Of a DNA stretch of 64,000 nt, positions 1 to 9,600 are shown piece by piece. The translations under genes were made by a program, and so were the position numbers. Position 1 is the stretch's first letter. Each line of letters starts with the position of its first letter. The stretch lies in contig CAYJEX010000007.1 of the NCBI GenBank assembly GCA_964369465.1, forward strand, positions 1 through 64,000, written 5' to 3'. Origin of the DNA: CAYJHC01 sp964369465 (GTDB lineage: Bacteria; Bacillota; Clostridia; Peptostreptococcales; Anaerovoracaceae). The notes under the pieces were generated by a model. It saw only the letters and a program-made list of their open reading frames with translations. It was not told where the DNA came from and made no database searches.

Positions 1-42
1 TGGAGCGCCTTGTCCTCCTGCACCCATAACTAATACTTTCAT
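1..42 (-). CDS. Start of a Rossmann-fold dehydrogenase, saccharopine dehydrogenase-like (partial)
   Basis: Only the first 14 codons are inside the window, read leftwards from an ATG at 42. They give MKVLVMGAGGQGAP, a beta strand running into a glycine-rich GAGGQG turn, which is the NAD(P)-binding start of a Rossmann fold. A strong AGGAGG lies at 51-56, 8 bases before the ATG. This N terminus is typical of the saccharopine dehydrogenase / lysine-2-oxoglutarate reductase-like family, but that assignment is an inference from a very short piece. It follows the antiporter gene on the same strand, separated by a hairpin. Confidence 0.5.
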   Translation of the reverse strand, partial: MKVLVMGAGGQGAP

Positions 43-63
43 ATATAGGTCCTCCTAAAGCAT

Positions 64-94
64 AAAAAGGTGATTGACTTTTTCAACCACCTTT
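64..94 (-). terminator. Hairpin with short U-tract downstream of the antiporter gene
   Basis: The arms at 66-77 and 83-94 form a 12-bp stem with one G-U wobble when read on the minus strand, around a 5-base loop. On that strand the stem runs into TTTTT. It lies just past the antiporter stop codon and before the ribosome binding site of the next gene. It may be a full or partial terminator that reduces read-through into the dehydrogenase gene. Confidence 0.55.
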
Positions 95-116
95 AAAACA
101 AGTTGTAATTTATTCG

Positions 117-1514
117 CTAGCCTACAATAAGCCCTGCAACTAAAAATCCTATTGAAGATATCCCACCACCAATTAATCCATATGGTAACTGAGTTAGGGC
201 GTGCTCCATATTGTCTATTTTAGTCAAATATGAGGCTTGTACTGTAAAGTCAGCATAGAAACATATATGCCCTCCAAATGTTGCTCCTGATACAATTGCA
301 GCACATGTCAAAACAGGGTCAGCTCCAATCGCGAAACATAAAGGAACTCCAATTGCAGCGAATACAGCTGTAATTCCCCAGTTAGAACCAGTTGTAAATG
401 TTAGCAAACAACATAGGATAAATGCAAAGAAAGGCAATAATGCTGGGCTAATATATGGTTCTGTAACAGAAACTACCCATTCAGGTAATCCCATTGCAAC
501 TAAACTGTCTCGTGTCATATATGCACAGAATATAATTATTAGTACAGGTAAAGCATTTCCTAATCCGCTCATTGCAGCATCTGTGAGGGTTTTCCAGGTG
601 GCAATACGTGTAATCATTGATAATATGAACAATAATGGTAAGCATATTGATAAGATGAATACTGCATCTTTTGTAATTATTACACCTATTGTTAATACAA
701 GTATTGTGATAACAAATATTCCAAGCCTTATCCAGGCATCTTTCTCCATTGGTTTTTGAGCATCTGCTTCTAGTGATGCTATTTCTTCTTCAACAGGTTT
801 GTTGAATTTTTTACTTTCTTCTGAATATAATTCACCTGTTTCTTCAGCACGTTTGTATGCTTTTTTCATTGCACCTAAAGGTGGGATTACTCCTAAACCA
901 AAAAGAAAGGCAATCAGTATTGCAATCCAAGCATAGAACATAAATGGCAGCAAGCTAACATAAAAATCGTAAGGGTCTTTTCCTAAAGCTAAAATTTGAT
1001 CATATCCAGCGAAAACACCAATATAAAACAGTCCCCAAGCATTAAATGGTAGTAAAGTTGCAAACGGCGCTGCTGTAGAGTCACCGATATACGCTAAAGA
1101 AGCTCTAGGTATTTTATGTTTGTCATAGATTGGAGAAAGAGTACCTAAAACTGCCATACTTAACGTTTCATCTATGAACAACACTATAGCAACAACCCAA
1201 GACCACATTAATGTTCTTTTTGATGTGGTTGCTTTCTTTTGAACTATTTTCAAGAAAGCTTTAGTGGAACCGATTTTTTCCAGCATCCCCATAAGCATGA
1301 ATAACATACCCATAATAAAGAATAACCAAACTGTGTCAATGTGTGTTCCCACCTCATACGCTAAACCGATTGTTGACATTAAAAAATCCGATCCCGACAT
1401 TATTATCCAAGATATTAATATTCCTACTAGTAATGCGGAAGCTGTACGTTTTGTCCAGATTGCTAGTATAAGCATTACTGTTATTGGTATAAGCCCTAAA
1501 ATCCCATATTCCAT
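117..1514 (-). CDS. NhaC-family Na+/H+ antiporter-like membrane protein
   Basis: This 465-residue protein is polytopic, with about 11-12 hydrophobic segments. It should exchange Na+ (or an organic acid) for protons across the cytoplasmic membrane. Family marks seen are the segment FIDETLSMAVLGTLSPIYD, the following SLAYIGDSTAAPFATLLPF, the GSNWG turn and, near the C terminus, SGATFGGHICFYADFT, all characteristic of the NhaC branch. A charged cytoplasmic stretch of about 45 residues lies near position 225-270. The ATG at 1514 has AGGAGG just upstream. It lies 174 bp downstream of the amidohydrolase gene on the same strand and may be co-transcribed with it. Some NhaC-like proteins carry amino or organic acids, so the true substrate is uncertain. 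Confidence 0.85.
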   Translation of the reverse strand: MEYGILGLIPITVMLILAIWTKRTASALLVGILISWIIMSGSDFLMSTIGLAYEVGTHIDTVWLFFIMGMLFMLMGMLEKIGSTKAFLKIVQKKATTSKRTLMWSWVVAIVLFIDETLSMAVLGTLSPIYDKHKIPRASLAYIGDSTAAPFATLLPFNAWGLFYIGVFAGYDQILALGKDPYDFYVSLLPFMFYAWIAILIAFLFGLGVIPPLGAMKKAYKRAEETGELYSEESKKFNKPVEEEIASLEADAQKPMEKDAWIRLGIFVITILVLTIGVIITKDAVFILSICLPLLFILSMITRIATWKTLTDAAMSGLGNALPVLIIIFCAYMTRDSLVAMGLPEWVVSVTEPYISPALLPFFAFILCCLLTFTTGSNWGITAVFAAIGVPLCFAIGADPVLTCAAIVSGATFGGHICFYADFTVQASYLTKIDNMEHALTQLPYGLIGGGISSIGFLVAGLIVG

Positions 1515-1688
1515 CTTAATCCTCCTTTTGAATATTTTTTTTGAAAATAATTTATAGAAACCTCCTTCTCATAAAATTTAGGTAATAAAGGCGACCTATA
1601 ATCCTTTGAAAATTCATAATATGTATTTGTAATTATCTAATATTCAGAACAAATTTAATGAATATATTTTGATATGATGTGGTACAGG

Positions 1689-3338
1689 TTACTTTGCTTC
1701 ATATATAAGAGTTCCTTCTGAAAAAACTTTTATTACTTTTGCAGAAACAATCTCGTGCACTGGTATTTCAAGTATGTTTTTATTAATAACTATAAAGTCT
1801 GCATACTTTCCAACTTTAAGAGATCCAGTTTCTTTTTCTTTATTCATAGTGTATGCACCATTTAATGTGAAGGATTTTATCATCTCTGGCACAGTGGCAC
1901 GCTCATTCACCCCTAATATTCTATCTGGTTTATCTCTCTCATTGGGCAAACATCTTAAAACTCCAGTCATAATTCCTTTTAATGGGTTTGGATTAGGTGT
2001 TACACTAAAGTCGCTTGCAGAAGCAACAATTATTCCTTCGTTAATTAGGCTTTTCATTGGATATTCGTTAGATGCTCGTTCTGTTCCTAATGAGGGTTCT
2101 TCTATTTCATAATAATAACCTTTGTCTTTTATGAACCAATAAGGATTAGCAGATATTGTCATTCCTACATTTCCTATTCTTTTTTTATCAGTTTCATCTA
2201 CAATCTGAGCATGTGCTCCTATAATTCTCCGATCCTTTATTCCATTAATATTTATTACCTTTTCTAAAATATCTAATGCTTGTGTCATTACAGCATCACC
2301 TATAATATGAAAATGTGGCCAGAAGTCAGCATTGTCTAATTTTAAAAGAGCTGTTAATAGGTTTGTATCTTCCCAAAGTTTCTCACCATATTTTTCTTTG
2401 TTATTGGAGTAAGGGGATTTTAAACAAGCAGTACCACCTTCAATAACTCCGTCAAGAAAAAATTTAGCATGATTTACCGTGAATGAATTAATATTAAAAT
2501 TTTTACCTTCTTTGATTATGGAGTCAATATAAGATGGGTTATTTGCATATGTGTATATTGACGCAGAGACTTTAAAAAGAAGTCTGTTTTCTTTTGCTAA
2601 GTTATATACAGCTTTATGTGAGTTTGATAGCAAGTTTAACCATGCATCATGAACCATTGTTATGCCAAATTTCGCCATAGCATTTTGATAATATAGCCAT
2701 GCTTTTTCATACTCTTCAATGCTGTAATCGGAAAATTTATTTGTTATTAGCGATTGAGCTTCTTCGCGAAGAGTTCCAGAAGGTTCCATTGTTGATGTGT
2801 TTCTTTCAATTACACCGCCCGGGATATCTTCTGTTGTAAAATCGACATTTGCGAGTTGTAAAGCTTTAGAATTGACCCAAAGAGAATGATGGTCGCCAGA
2901 TGTAAGTATTATGGGAATATTATTTGATATTTCATCAAGCCATTCTTTTTTAGGACCATTTTTTTCAAATGCTGGGTTAATCCAACCAACCCCTCGTATA
3001 ATAGATATGTCAGGGTTGTTTTGATAAAACTCTTTAATCTTAATTAAGTAATTTTCTTTTGTGAAACAATCACTAAGATCAATTTGATATAGCATTTCAG
3101 GGCCAGCCAAGGAAGGGTGAGCATGCGACTCTACAAATCCAGGCATTACAAAATTCCCATCAAGATTAAATTCTTCGAACTTTTTTTCTTTGATTTTTTC
3201 TCGTACAAAATCGTAAGAACCAATAGAAATAATATGTTTTCCTTCTATTGCCATAGCGTCTGCATATGGCATTTCCTCTTCAACTGTGTATATAGTAGCG
3301 TTGTAATAGAGCTTGACGACTTCCTTGTATATAGACAT
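1689..3338 (-). CDS. YtcJ-like metal-dependent amidohydrolase
   Basis: This 549-residue protein belongs to the amidohydrolase superfamily (amidohydrolase_3 / YtcJ type). Its N-terminal beta sandwich contains PYADAMAIEG, followed by the metal-binding GFVESHAHP (about residue 68-76). Further metal and active-site marks are SGDHHSLWVNSKAL, HFHIIGD and, near the C terminus, SASDFSVTPNPNPL and GKYADFIVI. Family members hydrolyse C-N bonds of amides or cyclic amides in the cytoplasm; the substrate cannot be read from sequence. The start at 3338 is supported by AGAGAGGAA. It faces an AraC-family regulator across a 253-bp divergent intergenic region and is followed by an antiporter, which suggests a small inducible catabolic unit. 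Confidence 0.88.
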   Translation of the reverse strand: MSIYKEVVKLYYNATIYTVEEEMPYADAMAIEGKHIISIGSYDFVREKIKEKKFEEFNLDGNFVMPGFVESHAHPSLAGPEMLYQIDLSDCFTKENYLIKIKEFYQNNPDISIIRGVGWINPAFEKNGPKKEWLDEISNNIPIILTSGDHHSLWVNSKALQLANVDFTTEDIPGGVIERNTSTMEPSGTLREEAQSLITNKFSDYSIEEYEKAWLYYQNAMAKFGITMVHDAWLNLLSNSHKAVYNLAKENRLLFKVSASIYTYANNPSYIDSIIKEGKNFNINSFTVNHAKFFLDGVIEGGTACLKSPYSNNKEKYGEKLWEDTNLLTALLKLDNADFWPHFHIIGDAVMTQALDILEKVININGIKDRRIIGAHAQIVDETDKKRIGNVGMTISANPYWFIKDKGYYYEIEEPSLGTERASNEYPMKSLINEGIIVASASDFSVTPNPNPLKGIMTGVLRCLPNERDKPDRILGVNERATVPEMIKSFTLNGAYTMNKEKETGSLKVGKYADFIVINKNILEIPVHEIVSAKVIKVFSEGTLIYEAK

Positions 3339-3591
3339 ATATTATTCCTCTCTGATAATTTTGAATAAAGAAAATAAATGTTATAATTCTCTAAGTGTTA
3401 TTAAAATTATATATATCACAATATAATAATCCAGTCTTATCTTTAGTATTATATAGCTGATATTTTCGAAATATTAGAACATATGCATAAAAAAACCAGT
3501 TTTTGTATGATATAATTTAATAAATTGTATAATGTTGAGATTAAATATGTTCTAAAATATTTTTGAAACAAATATTTTTTTGGAGATAAAT

Positions 3592-5214
3592 ATGAAAACA
3601 ACGATAAATTTTGATAATTCGGTTGTAAAAGCAGAAATAATGAATGTGAGAGAAATTCCTCTACATAAACATGAATGCATACAAATCATTTTAGTTCTCG
3701 AAGGAGAAATAGATTTATTTGTGGCATATAAAAATTATAATTTAAAAAGAGGAGATAGTCGATATATACATCATGAAGACGTACATGGAATGAAAAGTAT
3801 AAGTGATAATCAAGTTCTAGTGATCTCAATTTCAAGTGAATTTGCAGAAAAATTATATCCAGGTTTCATTTATGAAACAATTTCAATTAATATTTCTGAT
3901 GAAAATATTCATGAGCAAGAGACAAAAGCAATGTTAAATGCATCAATAGCTAAAGTTGCAGCTGATTATTTTGAAAAAAATAGCACACTTTTGACAGAAC
4001 TTACTGAACTAATTGATATGTTACACATTAATTTTAGATCGGTATATATTAATGCAAGTAATACTTTTGTTCATAAATCTTTTAATAATAATAGTCAAGA
4101 AGAAATAATAAACAAGATTATTTCATATATTTATCATTATTATAATAAAAAAATATATTTGAAAAATATTGCAGAAGAATATAATATTAGTCGAGACCAT
4201 CTATCGCATTTGTTTTCAAAATACACAGGGTTGAGTTTTCAGGATTTTGTAACAATGGCTAGGGTAGAGAAATCTGTTTCATATATTTTAGAATCCTCTG
4301 ATTCTATTGAAAAGATTTCGATGGAATGTGGTTTTTCGCATAGTAGATTTTTTTTGAAAGGATTTAAAAAATATTGCGATATTGATGTGCGTGAATTTCG
4401 TGAAAAATACTCGAATTGGACCAATACAAGCTGGGATAATGACTATTTTATTTTAGAATATGATGAAATATGCCACAAAATAAACAATATGATAATCTTT
4501 GCGAATAAAGCAAATGATTATATAAATAACAAAATTAAAATGGATGAATTGTCATTTGAAAACATGAAAATCATGCCTTCATTAATTCTGCAGTCTTCTG
4601 ATTTATTTTGCGAAGAATTTACAATACTTTTCAATTCAATAGAGAACGCATCAAATATATTTAAAAAATATATTTTTTCGTTGCCTCAAATAAAGATTTC
4701 CGATGAAAAGGATTTCACAATAGAAGAATTAAATTATTTTCCAGTTGAAGAAATCTTTGATAATATTTATAACATTGATGAAGTTTCGTTGTTTAGTACA
4801 GTGGAAAATTATGGGTTGTTTTATAATAATGGAATAAAGACAATATTATATTATTTTTTCGTATGGTTGTTATCTCTTCCTGAAAAAAAATGTTCAATTG
4901 AGCATGGAATTATATGTGAAGACGCTTGCTATCAACGTATTATTGTTTCAAATCCTGAAAAAATAGCTTCTGAAATTTTTCGGATAAATGCTTTGAGGGA
5001 AAAAAAAGCAATTGTGTATCACTATATTCTCAATGAAGAACCTTTTACAGCAACAGAGTTAATAAATGAACAATATGTTTCTACTGAAGATATAAACAAA
5101 AGTACAGAACCTATTCTTAAACTCTTTTTTAAATCTGAAGAAGAAGATACTTTACAGTTGAATTTACCATCAAGGAGCATTAACTATATTGTTGTAAAAT
5201 ATATGGAAATATAA
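3592..5214 (+). CDS. AraC-family regulator with cupin sensor and long unusual C-terminal half
   Basis: The likely start is the ATG at 3592, 6 bases after GGAG (3582-3585); an upstream TTG overlaps the ribosome binding site. The 540-residue product has three parts. Residues about 1-80 look like a cupin ligand-binding domain (HKHECIQIILVLEGEIDLF). Residues about 170-272 are a canonical AraC double helix-turn-helix ending in the usual GFSHSRFFLKGFKKYCDI and FREKY. About 270 further residues follow that ordinary AraC proteins lack. The last part (for example NNGIKTILYYFFVWLL and the terminal strand-like tail) resembles, from memory, the end of AraC proteins fused to a GH39 beta-xylosidase-like domain, but it is too short for an intact barrel. 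It is divergent from the amidohydrolase gene and probably controls it. Confidence 0.85.
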   Translation: MKTTINFDNSVVKAEIMNVREIPLHKHECIQIILVLEGEIDLFVAYKNYNLKRGDSRYIHHEDVHGMKSISDNQVLVISISSEFAEKLYPGFIYETISINISDENIHEQETKAMLNASIAKVAADYFEKNSTLLTELTELIDMLHINFRSVYINASNTFVHKSFNNNSQEEIINKIISYIYHYYNKKIYLKNIAEEYNISRDHLSHLFSKYTGLSFQDFVTMARVEKSVSYILESSDSIEKISMECGFSHSRFFLKGFKKYCDIDVREFREKYSNWTNTSWDNDYFILEYDEICHKINNMIIFANKANDYINNKIKMDELSFENMKIMPSLILQSSDLFCEEFTILFNSIENASNIFKKYIFSLPQIKISDEKDFTIEELNYFPVEEIFDNIYNIDEVSLFSTVENYGLFYNNGIKTILYYFFVWLLSLPEKKCSIEHGIICEDACYQRIIVSNPEKIASEIFRINALREKKAIVYHYILNEEPFTATELINEQYVSTEDINKSTEPILKLFFKSEEEDTLQLNLPSRSINYIVVKYMEI

Positions 5215-5410
5215 GCATGTTGCTGGTATGCAAAAAATGTTTGGGATTATTTATATTTCAATATAAATAAATTTTATTTTGTGTTATAGAAACTTTAACA
5301 CCATACGTATACTTTTTGTAGTATATTTGTAACATTTAGATATGATAATGCAATGAACAAATGATGAAGTAGAAACAAATAATTTTAATATGTTATAATA
5401 GGAGAGACTG

Positions 5411-6073
5411 ATGAATGAATTCTGTAATGATTGGGATTTAATTCTTAAGGAAGAATTTAAAAAAGAATATTACCAAAAATTAATAGAATTTTTAAAAAAA
5501 GAATATGAGCAAAAAACTATATACCCATGTAGGAATGATATATTCAATGCGTTTAAGTATACTAGCTACGAAAATATTAAAGTGGTTATTATTGGACAAG
5601 ATCCTTATCATAAACCTGGACAAGCACATGGATTGAGTTTTTCAGTCAAAATAGGAATGAAAAAACCACCATCACTTGTCAACATATTTAAAGAACTAAA
5701 AAATGATATGAATATAGAATCTCCTACCCATGGAACTCTAGAAAGATGGGCGAAACAGGGTGTGTTTTTACTTAATTCATGCTTAACAGTTGAAAGTGGT
5801 AAAGCAAATTCACACAGAAACAAAGGGTGGGAAATATTCACTGATTACGTAATAGAAAAAATAAGTGAAAAAAATGAACCAGTTGTTTTTATTTTGTGGG
5901 GAAATAAAGCAAAAGAAAAAGAAAAACTGATTATAAATAAAAATCACCTTATAATTAAAGGAGCACATCCTAGTCCCTTATCTGTTCATAATGGATTTTT
6001 TGAAGGGAAATATTTTTCGAGAGCACAATCTTTCCTTGCTGAACAAGGTATTGATATAGATTGGAGTTTATAA
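5411..6073 (+). CDS. ung: Uracil-DNA glycosylase, family 1
   Basis: This 220-residue enzyme removes uracil from DNA by cleaving the N-glycosidic bond, the first step of base excision repair. Seen are the water-activating motif GQDPYHKPGQAHGLSFSV (catalytic Asp in GQDPYH, about residue 62-67), LLNSCLTV, and the minor-groove reading loop HPSPLSVHNGF (catalytic His about residue 187). Length is normal for the family. The ATG at 5411 follows GGAGAG by 5 bases. A 196-bp AT-rich gap separates it from the AraC gene; that gap holds a weak 6-bp inverted repeat at 5281-5301 and no gene. Confidence 0.97.
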   Translation: MNEFCNDWDLILKEEFKKEYYQKLIEFLKKEYEQKTIYPCRNDIFNAFKYTSYENIKVVIIGQDPYHKPGQAHGLSFSVKIGMKKPPSLVNIFKELKNDMNIESPTHGTLERWAKQGVFLLNSCLTVESGKANSHRNKGWEIFTDYVIEKISEKNEPVVFILWGNKAKEKEKLIINKNHLIIKGAHPSPLSVHNGFFEGKYFSRAQSFLAEQGIDIDWSL

Positions 6074-6134
6074 AACATGTTATATTTTATAGATATTATA
6101 TTTTAATAATAATGCATTTATTTGGAGGTAAGAA

Positions 6135-6317
6135 ATGGGTAATTCACTATTAGGGAAAATGATTTCGTATTGGATATTTTTGTTTGGAGGAGTTTTTGTT
6201 GCTAGAGTTGTTGTAGGGATGACTGGCACAATGGAGACTATTGTATTGTTTATTATATTAACAATAGCATACTGGGGTTTCGCGGTATTTAATGAAAGAA
6301 GAAAATCCAAAAAATGA
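6135..6317 (+). CDS. Small membrane protein with two predicted transmembrane segments, unknown function
   Basis: This is a 60-residue protein with a good GGAGG (6124-6128) before its ATG. Two hydrophobic stretches (about residues 10-28 and 34-52) are separated by a short loop around MTGTMET, and the C terminus is basic (NERRKSKK). The stop codon overlaps the ATG of the next gene (ATGA), so the two are probably translationally coupled. I recognise no family. Its position between ung and dnaE does not reveal its role. Confidence 0.7.
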   Translation: MGNSLLGKMISYWIFLFGGVFVARVVVGMTGTMETIVLFIILTIAYWGFAVFNERRKSKK

Positions 6318-6607
6318 TTAAAGATGTGTTAGGGGAAAATGAAAAAAACTTTAAATTCTTTTCGCATGCAAAATGTGAATATTTTCCTTGCCATGATGTT
6401 TCGTGGAAGGACGATTTTAATTGCCTCTTTTGTTATTGTCCCTTATATTCTCTTGCAGAAAGATGTGGAGGCGACTTTGCTTTTCTTGAGAATGGAGTTA
6501 AGGATTGTAGTAATTGTTTGATTCCACATAAAAGAGAAGGATATGAATATATAATCTCAAAATATTTTGAGATATCTGAACTGGCGAAAAAGAAAGAAGG
6601 ACTCTAA
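6314..6607 (+). CDS. Cysteine-rich small domain protein (PF04071-like)
   Basis: The 97-residue product carries a compact Cys cluster: KCEYFPCH, NCLFCYCPLY, RCGGDF and KDCSNCLIPH. This spacing and the FNCLFCYCPLY core are those of the cysteine-rich small domain family, presumed to bind a metal. Its biochemical role is not established; members are often found alone or near cobalamin genes. It starts inside the stop codon of the upstream small membrane protein and its own stop codon overlaps the dnaE start (TAATG), so the three are coupled. All Cys residues of the cluster are intact. Confidence 0.8.
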   Translation: MIKDVLGENEKNFKFFSHAKCEYFPCHDVSWKDDFNCLFCYCPLYSLAERCGGDFAFLENGVKDCSNCLIPHKREGYEYIISKYFEISELAKKKEGL

Positions 6608-9600
6608 TGGGATTTGTTCATTTGCATAATCATACAGAATATAGCTTGTTAGATGGGGCTGCAAGAATTAAAGATATTGTTGCAAAGGCTAAAGAATTAG
6701 GAATGGATTCACTTGCGATAACTGACCATGGAACAATGTATGGAATTGTTGAGTTCTATTTGGAATGTCAAAAGCAAGGGATAAAACCTATTTTAGGATG
6801 CGAAATATATATGGCAGCAAATAGTAGGCATTCAAAAGATTATACAACAGAAAAAGAACTAAGTCATCTTGTTTTGATCGCAAAAAACAATGAGGGATAT
6901 AAAAATCTTATTAAAATTGTTTCTAAAGCATTTATAGAGGGTTTTTACTATAAACCTAGAGTGGATAAAGAATTGCTTAAAGAATACGGAGAGGGCATAA
7001 TTGCACTCTCTGCTTGTATTGCAGGCGAAATTCCTAAAAAAATATTAAAAGGCGACTATGAAGGGGCAAAGACCTCAGCTCTTGATATGATAAATATTTT
7101 TGGAAAGGATAATTTTTTTATAGAATTACAAGATCATGGACTGGAAGAACAAATCGAGACGAATCCTCAATTAGTAAAATTAAGTAAAGAATTAGGAGTA
7201 GGATTGGTTGCTACAAATGATGTCCATTATGTAAATAAGAGTGATTCAGAAGCTCAAGATATTTTGCTTTGCATTCAAACAGGTAAATTAATCGATGATA
7301 TAGATAGAATGAAATTTCCAAATGATGAGTTTTATTTAAAATCAGAAAAGGAAATGAGAAGTATTTTCGCAAATTTCCCAGAAGCATGTAACAATACAGC
7401 CGAAATTGCTAAAAGATGTAACATTGATTTAGAATTCGGGAAGTTTAAACTGCCAGGGTATACAAGTCCAAATGAAATGTCAAATATAGAGTATTTAAGA
7501 GAATTATGCAATAAAGGACTTGAAAACAGATATTTTTCAATCGAAAATGTTTCGAAAGAAAAAAAAGAGACAATAAATAAGAGGTTAGAGTATGAATTAT
7601 CTGTGATAGAAGATATGGGATACGTAGAGTATTTTCTAGTTGTGTGGGATTTCATTGACTATGCAAAAAAAAATGGGATAATGGTAGGCCCAGGGAGAGG
7701 ATCAGCCGCAGGAAGCATTGTTGCATACGTATTGAAAATTACAGACATAGATCCATTAAAATATGATTTGATTTTTGAAAGATTTTTAAATCCTGAAAGA
7801 ATTAGTATGCCAGATATAGATATTGACTTTTGTTATGAAAGAAGACAAGAGGTGATAGATTATGTGGTGGAAAAATACGGGAAAGAAAAAGTTTCGCAAA
7901 TAATTACATTTGGAACAATGAAAGCAAAAGCAGGCATAAGAGATGTTGCAAGAGTTCTGAAAATGGAGTATAAAGACGCAGATAAACTTGCAAAGACAAT
8001 ACCGAATTCTTTGAATATAACAATAGACACAGCTTTAAATATCAGCCCAGAATTTAAAAACAAATATGAATATGATGATAAAGCTAGAAAAGTTATTGAT
8101 TTAGCCAGATCCTTGGAAGGCGTACCAAGGCATGCATCAACACATGCAGCAGGAGTGGTAATTGCAAAGGAAAACATTGACGAATATGTTCCTTTATGTG
8201 TGGGAGAAAAAGGAATCTCTACACAACTTTCAATGAGTAACATTGAGGCGCTTGGTTTGGTTAAAATGGATTTTTTAGGGCTTAGAAATCTTACAATAAT
8301 AAGAGACACATTAGATTTGATTGAAAAAAAACATAATAAAATTACAGAACTTGATAAAATTAATCTTGATGATCCTAAAGTATTTAAAACAATTTCAGAT
8401 GGAAATACACAAGGAATTTTCCAACTTGAGAGTGAAGGTATGACTCAATTTATGAAAAATCTAAAGCCCGATTGTATGGAAGACATTATTGCGGGAATAT
8501 CTTTATATAGACCAGGTCCAATGGATTCTATATCCACATATATTGAAAATAAGAGAAGTCCTGAGAGCATTAAATATTTGCATGAAAGTCTTAGGCCAAT
8601 TTTATCTGTCACGTATGGATGTCTTGTATATCAAGAACAAGTAATGCAAATTGTAAGAGATTTAGCAGGATATTCTTATGGCAGATCTGATTTGGTAAGA
8701 AGGGCTATGAGCAAGAAAAAAATGGATGTAATGCTAAAGGAAAAAAATAACTTTATATATGGAAATGATGAAGAAAAAATAGAAGGAGCAATAAAAAAAG
8801 GAGTACCCGAAGATGTAGCAGAAGAAATCTTCAATAGCATGATTTCATTTGCGGAATATGCATTTAACAAATCACATGCCGCAGCGTATGCATTAATAGG
8901 ATATCATACTGCATATTTAAAAACATATTATCCACTCGAGTTTTTGGCAGGTGTGATGACAAGTGTTATTGGAAGGCCTGAACAAATTGCAAAATATATT
9001 AGAAATGCAAAAGATATGGGAATTAATATTTTGCCACCTAGTGTAAATTATAGTGAACTAAAATTTACTGTTGAAGAAAAATGTATTAGATTTGGTTTAC
9101 TTGGCATAAAAGGTATTGGGGAAAGTGTTTTGGAATCTCTCATAGAAAGTAGAAATAACAACGTAAAGTTTAATGATTTAGAAGATTTTATTGAAAAAAT
9201 TGACACAGAAAAAGTGACAAAAAAAGCAATTGAAAACCTTATAAAAGCAGGAGCTACTGATGAATTAAACCTAAATAGGGCGCAAAGTATTGCTAGTTAC
9301 GAAAAAATATTCAAATCAGTTCAAAGCAAAAAAAAGAAATTGATGAATGACCAGATATTTCTTTTTGAAATAAACGAAGAAGCCACAAAAAAAATGACAT
9401 CAAATGATGATATGGTGGAAGTAGCACCTTTTTCACAAGAGATATTGTGCAGTATGGAAAAAGAAATGACGGGGATATATATTTCCTCACATCCTTTAGA
9501 TAAATATAAAAATGAAATAATTAAGTTGGCCACTCTCAAATCTGAAGATATATTACAAGAGGATACAGATGAAGAGACAGAAAATGGAATTCAAGAAAAA

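Noticed and set aside
5281..5301. Inverted repeat GTGTTA/TAACAC as a terminator of the AraC gene
   Set aside because: Stem of only 6 A/T-rich pairs, 9-base loop and no T-run; too weak to call.
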